In this document: one piece after another, positions 9,201-15,420 of the stretch
Layout of the letters: each line of letters opens with the position of its first letter
Position numbering within the stretch: the stretch's first letter is position 1
Origin: Gemmatimonas sp.
Lineage (GTDB): Bacteria; Gemmatimonadota; Gemmatimonadetes; Gemmatimonadales; Gemmatimonadaceae
DNA: 64,000 bases
Assembly: GCF_031426495.1 (NCBI RefSeq)
Contig: NZ_JANPLK010000077.1
Location: 1-64,000, forward strand
Direction: 5' to 3'
The notes under the pieces: model-generated
What the model saw: the letters and a program-made list of their open reading frames with translations, nothing else
The model's database searches: none
What the model was told of the DNA's origin: nothing
Translations under genes and position numbers: made by a program

Positions 9201-10048
9201 GAGCCCCCCAACGACATGTTCGTGTACTGCTGGCCAGTGGCGAGCCCGGTCTGGTCGAGCCACTGCATCTGCGGCGTAATCAGGTTGCCGCTGAGGGTGC
9301 GCCGGATGAAGTTCGAGCCGGAGCGCGTACGCACCTGCAACTGTCCACCGGAAAATCCCCCGCGCGACACGTCGTACGACGACGTGGCGAGTGAGGTGGA
9401 GACGCTGGCATCGCGCGGCAGAGCGGCATCGCCGAAGTTGAGGCCGTTGAGCTGCGTATTGTTTTGGTCGCCGCCCAGTCCGAATACCGAGAAGGCATCG
9501 GCGGCGCCGTCGGCGCCAAGCAGCAACTGTACGCCCGGAATCGCCGACGCCATCGCGGCCAAATCGCCTAACTGATCGGCGTTGAGGAAGCCGGCCGTCG
9601 CATCATCGACCGTCTTCTCGGTGCCCGACACATCGGAGACAGTATCGGTGCGCGAGGCCGCCGCCCGTTCCGTGACCTGCACGGCGTCGAGCGTGATCGT
9701 CGCCGGCGCCATGCGTGCATCGGCAATCAGGATTTCCTGATCCGCCGTGCGCTTCACCTGATAGCGACGGGGGCCGAGGCCGACGGCCGAGAACGTCACC
9801 CAGTAATCGCCTTCCCCGCCGGGGAAGGAGATCGTGTAGCGACCATTCTTGTCGGTGCGTGAAGAGCGGCTGACGTTGCCACTCAGTGTCGTCGCCGTGA
9901 CGAGCACATTGGGGATCGCCTGCGCGTCGGTGCCGAGCACGCGGCCACGGATGATATCGACTGCCTGCGCGGCCAATTGCAGACTGCACACGAAGAGCAA
10001 TCCGATGGCGCCGAGGAGCCGTCTGAGAAAGAAGGAGGTATGGGTCAC
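6269..10048 (-). CDS. Oar-like TonB-dependent receptor with C-terminal LTxxQ-like extension
   Basis: This outer-membrane receptor has 1259 residues. The start is a GTG; an in-frame stop lies 11 codons upstream and no ATG precedes it. In order come a signal peptide (about 1-28, ending LAAQA), a carboxypeptidase-regulatory-like beta-sandwich (about 31-120), a plug domain (about 140-260) with a DQNNTQLNG segment, and a long beta-barrel ending near 1085. About 175 more residues follow the barrel, an unusual addition: helical sequence with LTRKQ near 1136 and LTPAQ near 1204, like the LTxxQ motifs of CpxP/Spy proteins, then a tail of Gly with Arg and Met. The family imports or secretes large substrates using the TonB system. 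No substrate can be read from the sequence. Confidence 0.88.
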   Translation of the reverse strand: MTHTSFFLRRLLGAIGLLFVCSLQLAAQAVDIIRGRVLGTDAQAIPNVLVTATTLSGNVSRSSRTDKNGRYTISFPGGEGDYWVTFSAVGLGPRRYQVKRTADQEILIADARMAPATITLDAVQVTERAAASRTDTVSDVSGTEKTVDDATAGFLNADQLGDLAAMASAIPGVQLLLGADGAADAFSVFGLGGDQNNTQLNGLNFGDAALPRDASVSTSLATSSYDVSRGGFSGGQLQVRTRSGSNFIRRTLSGNLITPQMQWLDQTGLATGQQYTNMSLGGSASGPIKADRAFFNSSFQYDRRLQDLQTLLSESSLGFETAGVAADSVARLLSILGSSNVPITVGGYSPQRIVNRATVLNSFDYVQANSNRGNTFAITLSGNYSGTAPVGGGGGGFGGFGGGAASLFTPTRDGTRDSYGGALQARHSGLLGFQGIFTESTIGYSMSRNASDPFAILPAGTVRVNSQLVDGSAAVSSLLFGGSPSLNTASTNASLAANNTLSWFSNDNRHRVKLTSELRRDDFSQNVAFNQYGSFSYNSLTDLQSNTPASFTRTLSPRTRTGSQLVGAMSLGDAWRPTNDVQVQYGVRVDGNHFSKGPQTNPAVLSAFGLDNAETPNRLYVSPRVGFSWTVGQADQMALLPGMIRAPRAVIRGGVGVFQNTPGVQLISNAIDNTGLPSALQQLTCFGSATPRPNWSAYAVDEANIPRTCADGTSGTVFANSSPNITLFVPDYQAQRSIRGNLQWAGAVLKNRFMFSVDGTYSRNQRQQGGVDLNFPGIQQFTLANELGRPVFVTPAAIVPTTGQVAWRQSRVADAFGRVTGQTSTLESESKQINMSLRPAVFNSHYNWSLAYVLADVREQYLGFNSTVGSPTGTEWSKSAFFSRHQIQYSFSYNAWDAVRISWNGNFRSGINYTPTINQDVNGDSYGNDRAFIYDPATVTDPALKAGLENLLATGTREAVSCLRGQLGQFASRNSCTSPWTMQGNLNISFNSLKIGLPQRANLNLQIANPLNGLDRLINGEAGLKGWGANPSPSGQLLFVRGFDATNNTFKYEVNERFGSTRPAQTTLRSTPMSITMTMSIDVGPTREQQQLLQQLDRGRSRAGNKPSLQQLRGTATSGIINPMQQLLQQSDTLKLTRKQADSLATLNRYFVLRSDSIWNPVTKFLSELPDKYSHDDAYGRYKDAREQTVDMLIKFAPGIKSLLTPAQIRILPASLVGFLDKRTLQGLRSGTAGGNQFGGGMGGMGRGGGGGGGGRGGN

Positions 10049-10352
10049 GTCAATGTAGACGGGGAAACTGCACCCGCGTTAAGAGCGGATTTCGAACGTC
10101 TTTTCAGAGGGAAATTCGACGTCGGACTGCTTGAGCCAATTACACGGGGCTCGGTGATTTCGTTGACGAATTCGGCGAGTCTTCGCATCGACGGGGAACA
10201 ACGTGGCACGACCCCCAATGGTGCCGTTTCGCGTTTGGGGACACTGCAGCAGCGCTTGGTCCCCGAGGCACTCGGGGACGTCCCCGACGGGGTCGCGCAC
10301 CGCCGGATTGCTGCTGATGCCCCGCTGACGGCTCCGCTTCATATCTTTCGGT
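10049..10352. other. Divergent intergenic region
   Basis: This 304-base spacer separates the TonB receptor (leftward) from the HD phosphohydrolase (rightward) and must hold both promoters. A -10-like TATCTT sits at about 10342-10347, only a few bases before the rightward ATG, and no Shine-Dalgarno site precedes that ATG, so the mRNA may be leaderless. GGGGAC/GTCCCC repeats near 10235-10290 can fold into hairpins. No gene is visible. Confidence 0.4.
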
Positions 10353-11636
10353 ATGGAGATTCTTCGCGACCCGCTCTGGAACAACATCCGACTCGATCCG
10401 CTCGCGCTGGCACTGCTGGAAACGCCGGTGGTGCAGCGCCTGCGCTACGTGCGCCAACTCGGACTCGCCTTCCTGGTTTATCCAGGTGCGACACATTCCA
10501 GATTCGAGCACGCGCTCGGTGCCTGGCACCTTGCCGGCGTGGCCCTCCGCCTGCTCGAAGAACGCGGCGCCCTCGAGGGCATCGATGCGCGCGCCCAGCA
10601 GATCGTGCGAGCGGCGGCACTACTGCACGACGTCGGGCATTATCCGTTCTCGCATGCGCTCGAAGAGATCGGTGTCACGCACCATGAGCAGGTGGCGTAT
10701 CCGCTGATCACCTCGGGTCCCGTGGCCGCTGTGCTGCGCCGCACCCTCGGCGAATCGGCCCCCGACGAAGTGTTCGCCCTGATCACCGGTCGCAGCACGG
10801 ATGCGCTGCAGGGACTCATCTCGGGTTCGCTCGATCTCGACAAAATCGAGTATCTGAAACGCGACGCGACGATGTGCGGCGTGCCGTATGGTGAAATCGA
10901 TGTGGATCGCCTGCTCAATTCACTGGTGATCGTGCAGACACCAGAGCGTACCACGCGCATGGTCGGCGTGCACGAGAAAGGCCTCTCAGCACTCGAGTCA
11001 TTGCTGTTCGCGAAATACCAGATGTACCGCAACGTGTATTGGCATCATGCGGTGCGCAGTGCGACGGCGATGTACAAACGACTGGTCGCGGTCGCACTCG
11101 ACTCCGGACATGTGGCATCGGACAAGGTCGCACAATTCACGGATGAAGGGCTGCTCGTACATCTCGATGTGCCCTCGTTGCCGACCGAGGCCCGCGCTAT
11201 GCTGGACGGATTGCGCTTCCGTCGTTTGCATAAGCGTGCCTACGAGTGTCCCGCCGCTACCCTGGGGGAGGAGGTGGGCGAGTGGATCGCCAGCGATTTC
11301 CATCTCACGCGGCGCGTGGAAGATGCGTTCGCGCGCGAGCTTGGACTGCCGGCCGGCGCCGTGTTGCTCGACTATCCGGCGAAGACGCAGATGCTGGGGC
11401 TCGATATCCCCATGCAGCGTCGCGACGGTCGCGTGGAACAGCTCACGGCCGCCGGGTGGGAAGGTGCGATCAACTTGCCGCGGCTCAGCGAAGAACTCTA
11501 CCGCAGCGCACGGCGGCTGCGTGTGTTCACCACCGATCGTGCGCCGGTTCCCGAAGCCCGCGTGCTTGCCGCACTCCGTGAAGACGCCGAGGTGGTGCGA
11601 GCCCGACTCGATGCCGGGACCGCACTCCTCGGTTAG
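10353..11636 (+). CDS. HD-domain phosphohydrolase (dNTPase/SAMHD1-like)
   Basis: This 427-residue cytosolic protein belongs to the HD metal-dependent phosphohydrolases related to dGTP triphosphohydrolase and SAMHD1 (bacterial YwfO-type). The N-terminal half has the family layout: HSRFEHALG (residues 48-56), the signature His-Asp in LLHDVGHYPFSH (92-93), and a later Asp in SLDLDKIEYLKRD. These residues would bind the catalytic metals. The C-terminal half is less conserved. The length matches the family. Likely substrates are dNTPs or nucleotide analogues, but this is family knowledge. It stands alone and converges on the gene ending at 11645. Confidence 0.88.
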   Translation: MEILRDPLWNNIRLDPLALALLETPVVQRLRYVRQLGLAFLVYPGATHSRFEHALGAWHLAGVALRLLEERGALEGIDARAQQIVRAAALLHDVGHYPFSHALEEIGVTHHEQVAYPLITSGPVAAVLRRTLGESAPDEVFALITGRSTDALQGLISGSLDLDKIEYLKRDATMCGVPYGEIDVDRLLNSLVIVQTPERTTRMVGVHEKGLSALESLLFAKYQMYRNVYWHHAVRSATAMYKRLVAVALDSGHVASDKVAQFTDEGLLVHLDVPSLPTEARAMLDGLRFRRLHKRAYECPAATLGEEVGEWIASDFHLTRRVEDAFARELGLPAGAVLLDYPAKTQMLGLDIPMQRRDGRVEQLTAAGWEGAINLPRLSEELYRSARRLRVFTTDRAPVPEARVLAALREDAEVVRARLDAGTALLG

Positions 11637-11644
11637 ACTTACGG

Positions 11645-12322
11645 TCAGGAGCCGCGCGAGCAGCGCGGCGCTCCGGCCTTCGCCGCTTCCAGCATCTCCA
11701 CCGCTTCGGTGGTAATCGCCACGCCGCGGTTGCCAGCGTAGAACGTGCGGATGCCGGCGTGCAGCGAATCGCTGCTGACGCGGCCGCGCACACCGTGCGC
11801 CCAGTCGCGGATCTCGCGCGGTAGTTCCACAATGCACCCCACGTCGTTCCCATTGCTGTCCAGCAGCACGATGGTGGGCGTCGCGGTGCGACCGTCGAGC
11901 GAGCGATGCGAATCCTGCACGGGCCGGCCGTTCACCGGCAGCACAATGCGCAAGTCGAGCCCAGGTACCAACTCCGACAGCTTCGCCAGATAGGGCACGT
12001 TGTTCATCGAGTCGCCGCAGGCGTCAATGGCGACCACCAGCAGATGCCAGGTACCACCCACCGCCTTGGCGCGGGCCACCAGCGCGTCATCTACCCGCGC
12101 ACTATCGGCCATTTTGAGCCACCCTTCCCGGCGCGCCTTGGCCGCGGCAAGGAAGTCCGGAAAGCTCTGCCCACTGTTGAACAACGACAGCAAGGTGCTG
12201 TCCTGCCCGATCACGCAGCCCGGGCGACTCGCCGCGACGGCAGACGTCGGCGAACCGGCGAGGGCGACGAGGGCCGCCGACAGTGCGGCCATGACGCGGG
12301 CGCGAAGTCGCGTGTGGAGCAT
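11645..12322 (-). CDS. Secreted thioredoxin-like protein (Thioredoxin_9 type)
   Basis: The 225-residue product has a signal peptide (about 1-30, ending AVA), then a thioredoxin-fold domain that follows the Thioredoxin_9 pattern: FPDFLAAAK near the start, WHLLVVAIDACGDSMNNVP at the active-site position and TPTIVLLD as the cis-Pro strand. Only one Cys sits at the active site (CGDS instead of CxxC), so disulfide exchange by the usual two-Cys mechanism is unlikely. It is the last gene of a run and its ATG overlaps the stop of the 67-residue gene (ATGA), so it is translationally coupled to it. Its partner and substrate are unknown. Confidence 0.75.
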   Translation of the reverse strand: MLHTRLRARVMAALSAALVALAGSPTSAVAASRPGCVIGQDSTLLSLFNSGQSFPDFLAAAKARREGWLKMADSARVDDALVARAKAVGGTWHLLVVAIDACGDSMNNVPYLAKLSELVPGLDLRIVLPVNGRPVQDSHRSLDGRTATPTIVLLDSNGNDVGCIVELPREIRDWAHGVRGRVSSDSLHAGIRTFYAGNRGVAITTEAVEMLEAAKAGAPRCSRGS

Positions 12323-12525
12323 CAGGGGCGGTCCGGTGAGCGGTGATCTGTCGGGCGCGTCTTCGTGCGCCCGTGTGCGTCAGCCAGTTTACGCCCGATG
12401 CCGCGGTAAAAGGCGGCATCGAGCGCCTTGTCGTCAGCCTCGAGCGACAGCGCGCATCGCTCGATCGCATAGAGGAGATTGCCAAGGTAGAGCTCGGCAA
12501 TCTCCCCGACCGACGCCTCAGGCAT
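12322..12525 (-). CDS. Small coupled protein between PP2C and thioredoxin genes (67 aa)
   Basis: I do not recognise this 67-residue protein. The ATG at 12525 overlaps the end of the PP2C gene by eight bases, and its stop overlaps the thioredoxin start as ATGA, so all three are tightly coupled. That arrangement supports it being real despite its size. The N-terminal 45 residues look helical (EIAELYLGNLLYAIERCALSL) with a single Cys. The last 15 residues are polar and Arg/Thr/Pro-rich. It has no signal peptide or membrane helix and is probably cytosolic, perhaps a binding partner of the phosphatase. Confidence 0.65.
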   Translation of the reverse strand: MPEASVGEIAELYLGNLLYAIERCALSLEADDKALDAAFYRGIGRKLADAHGRTKTRPTDHRSPDRP

Positions 12526-13309
12526 GTGAAACGGCAGCCTGCTCGCCCGTGGTGCCGGTGCTGCCGGTGCCATGGACCTGAAGCACCTGCACGACGATGG
12601 CCGTGATGTTGTCGAGTCCACCGCGACGATTCGCTTCGGTGATCATCGCATCGACCATGCGCCCTGGGGTCTGCTTGGACTCGAGAATTTTCTTGAGTTG
12701 CGGATCCTCGACCATACCGGTGAGGCCGTCTGACGCGACGAGATAGAGATCGCCGTTCTGGATCTCACCCTGGAGCACGTCGGCCTCGACGGCGGCGTTG
12801 GCGCCCACGCAACGGGTAATCACGTTGCTGTAGGGGTGGTAACGCGCTTGCTCGGGGGTGAGGAAGCCGGCGTCGACCTGCTCCTGAACATAGGAGTGGT
12901 CCTTGGTGAGCTGGCGAAGGGCGCCATCCCGCAGGAGGTAGATGCGTGAATCACCGATGTGGCCGATGATCCAACGTCCCTGCCCGATCATGATGCAGGA
13001 GGCCGTCGTGCCCATACCCTGCTTGTCGGCTTCCTGGATGGTGCGCTCGTAGATGGCCCGATTGGCGGCCTTGAGCGCTTCACCCATACGAGAGAGCGGC
13101 GGGTTGCCGGTCAGGTCGCGGACATCAGTGAGGTCGCGCGCAACGATCTGCACTGCCATCTCGCTGGCCACTTCGCCTGCGGCGTGACCGCCCATGCCAT
13201 CCGCAACGATAAAGAGCCCTCGCTCCTGATCGGCGTCCGCATAAAGGCTGTCTTCGTTGCCTGCCCGAATGCGCCCGACATCTGTGCCGGCGGCGACGGA
13301 TAGCTGCAC
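12518..13309 (-). CDS. PP2C-family serine/threonine phosphatase (Stp1/PrpC type)
   Basis: This 263-residue enzyme removes phosphate from Ser/Thr residues of proteins, usually opposing a Hanks-type kinase. The metal-binding motifs are all present: GNEDSLY (about 17-23), VADGMGGHAAGE (36-47), the GDSRIYLLRDG strand (about 118), VASDGLTGM (about 192) and GGLDNITAIVV near the C-terminus. The length is typical of bacterial single-domain PP2Cs and there is no membrane segment. No kinase gene is visible in the window, so the partner lies elsewhere. It sits 59 bases downstream of the ABC exporter and overlaps the next small gene. Confidence 0.93.
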   Translation of the reverse strand: MQLSVAAGTDVGRIRAGNEDSLYADADQERGLFIVADGMGGHAAGEVASEMAVQIVARDLTDVRDLTGNPPLSRMGEALKAANRAIYERTIQEADKQGMGTTASCIMIGQGRWIIGHIGDSRIYLLRDGALRQLTKDHSYVQEQVDAGFLTPEQARYHPYSNVITRCVGANAAVEADVLQGEIQNGDLYLVASDGLTGMVEDPQLKKILESKQTPGRMVDAMITEANRRGGLDNITAIVVQVLQVHGTGSTGTTGEQAAVSHA

Positions 13310-13368
13310 GTGGATAGGAAGAGGTCTGACCGAGGATGACGAATGGGACGTGGAGCAGAGAAGCGAAG

Positions 13369-15378
13369 CTACCCGAGAGTTGCGTCGGTTGGCAAGCGCG
13401 TCGCCGAGCTCGCCGACAGATCCGTGTCCCCGCCGGGGGGCGATTCCTCGGGCGGACGGGCCGGCGGATCGCCCGGATGGACGCCTTCCGGCTCGCCCAC
13501 CTGCAATCGAAAGAGCCGATCGTAGAGGCCCTGACCGGCCAGCAGCGCGCGATGGGTGCCCCGCTCGACGACCTCGCCGTGATGCAAGACGAGAATCTCG
13601 TCGGCCTCGACGATCGTGCTGAGGCGGTGCGCAATGGCGATCGTGGTCCGGCCGCGCATGAGCTCCGAGACGGCCCGCTGAATCTCCGCTTCGATATGGG
13701 AATCCACCGCGCTGGTGGCCTCATCGAGGATCAGCAAGGCCGGGTCGGCCGCGACGGCGCGCGCAAAGGCGAGCAACTGACGCTCGCCGACACTGACCCC
13801 GCCACCACGTTCGGCCAGCTCGTGGTGCCAACCACCGGGGAGACGCGCGATCACCCGGTCGGCCCCTACCCGGGCGGCAGACGCGGCGAGCGTCTCGTCG
13901 TCGATGTCGGCATCGAGTCGGAGATTGCCGGCCACATCGCCGGCGAAGAGGAAGATGTCCTGCTGCACATACCCGATGACCGCGCGCAGCACGTCCACCG
14001 GGAGTTCCCGGATATCGACCCCATTGACCAGAATGCGCCCGCGCTGCGGCTCGTAGAAGCGGAGCAGCAGGTTCACGATCGTGGTCTTTCCGGCGCCGGT
14101 GTGACCGACCAGCGCGATTTCCTGCCCGGGTGCCACGCGAAAACTGACGCCCTTGAGCACCCAGCGGGCGGCCGACTCCGCAGCACCGGCCGCAGTCGGG
14201 CGGAGCGCGTCGGCCGCACGCTGCGAGGCGGGCGAGTGGTCGTCCGACACCCCCTGCTCCCGGTCGTACGCAAACCAGACATCCTCGAACGCCACCGTCA
14301 CGCCGGCCGATCGGAGGGCGCCCACCCGCGCGTCCCGATCGGGCGTAGACGCCCCCCCGGCCGCCACCGGCGTATCAAGCAGGCCGAAGATCCGCTCCGA
14401 TGCGGCCATGGCGGCCTGCAGGATGTTGTACTTCTCAGAGAGATCCTGGAGCGGCTGGAAGAAGCGACGGACGAGCTGCAGAAAGGCCGCCACCGTGCCG
14501 ACCGTGATCGCGCTGCTCCCCACCCGGAAGCCGGCCGTCACGAGCAGACTGGCCAAGGCGAAGGTGGTGAGGAATTCGATCACGGGGAAATACAGGGCGT
14601 ACACCCGGATCGACTTCAGATGCGCGTCGAGATGCGACTGATTGAGGGCGTCGAAACGCCGGACCTCGTGCGCCTCCCGACCGAAGAGCTGCACGATGCG
14701 CATGCCGCCGATCCGCTCACCGATGAAGGCATTCAGGCGCGCCAGCCGCGTACGGATGTCGCGATAGGCGGTTCGCACGGAATTCTGAAACACCCGCGAC
14801 GCGACCAGGACCAGCGGAATGACCACGAAGGACGCCATAGCCAGCTGCCAATCCACAGACAGCATGACGACGCCAATGGCCAGCAGAGTGAACAGGTCAC
14901 CGACGCCGGCCACCACGCCCGACGTGAACAGCTCGTTGAGCGCCTCGACGTCACTGGTGACCCGCGTGACCAACCGCCCCACCGGATTCCGGTCGAAGTA
15001 CGCGACTGGGAGACGTTGCAACCGTTCGAACAGCTCCCGTCGCAGATCGCGCATGACGCGCTGTCCCAGCAGCGACGTGAACATGGTCTCGCCGAACGCC
15101 GCACCGAACTGGGCCACGAGGAGCGCGGCGTACATGAACGCCACCTGCATCACCAAGCCGACGTCCTTGGCCGGCAACGCGCGATCGATCACCCAGCGGG
15201 TGAGCAGCGGTCCAACCAACTGCATTCCGGACTGGATCATGATGCAGGCCAGCGCCGCGACGACCAAGGGACGATACGGGCGCACGTATGCCAGCAAGCG
15301 CCGCACGAGGCGCGCGTCGTACGCTTTACCGAGTGCTTCGTCGTCGGCTGATGACGTGGTGGGTGCGGTCCCGGGCAT
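13369..15378 (-). CDS. ABC exporter (fused permease-ATPase, MsbA/LmrA-like)
   Basis: The 669-residue half-transporter combines a six-helix membrane domain (about 28-320) with an ATPase domain (about 355-610). ATPase motifs are Walker A GHTGAGKTT (about 421), signature VSVGERQ (about 526), Walker B LLILDEAT (about 546) and switch His in AIAHRLST (about 582). It would act as a homodimer exporting a lipid, drug or peptide; the substrate cannot be read. The final 50 residues are Pro/Glu/Asp-rich. A linker of about 40 residues between the first ATPase strand and Walker A is longer than usual. Only 42 bases separate its start from divergent uvrA. It heads the operon that continues with PP2C. Confidence 0.92.
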   Translation of the reverse strand: MPGTAPTTSSADDEALGKAYDARLVRRLLAYVRPYRPLVVAALACIMIQSGMQLVGPLLTRWVIDRALPAKDVGLVMQVAFMYAALLVAQFGAAFGETMFTSLLGQRVMRDLRRELFERLQRLPVAYFDRNPVGRLVTRVTSDVEALNELFTSGVVAGVGDLFTLLAIGVVMLSVDWQLAMASFVVIPLVLVASRVFQNSVRTAYRDIRTRLARLNAFIGERIGGMRIVQLFGREAHEVRRFDALNQSHLDAHLKSIRVYALYFPVIEFLTTFALASLLVTAGFRVGSSAITVGTVAAFLQLVRRFFQPLQDLSEKYNILQAAMAASERIFGLLDTPVAAGGASTPDRDARVGALRSAGVTVAFEDVWFAYDREQGVSDDHSPASQRAADALRPTAAGAAESAARWVLKGVSFRVAPGQEIALVGHTGAGKTTIVNLLLRFYEPQRGRILVNGVDIRELPVDVLRAVIGYVQQDIFLFAGDVAGNLRLDADIDDETLAASAARVGADRVIARLPGGWHHELAERGGGVSVGERQLLAFARAVAADPALLILDEATSAVDSHIEAEIQRAVSELMRGRTTIAIAHRLSTIVEADEILVLHHGEVVERGTHRALLAGQGLYDRLFRLQVGEPEGVHPGDPPARPPEESPPGGDTDLSASSATRLPTDATLG

Positions 15379-15420
15379 GAGCTGCGGAATCTAGTTGGCC
15401 GCCCCGATAGTTTTCAGCGC

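Noticed and set aside
13336..15351. A 671-codon plus-strand open frame across the exporter gene
   Set aside because: It is fully antisense to the ABC exporter, and its translation has no family or membrane pattern. High GC makes such long shadow frames common.
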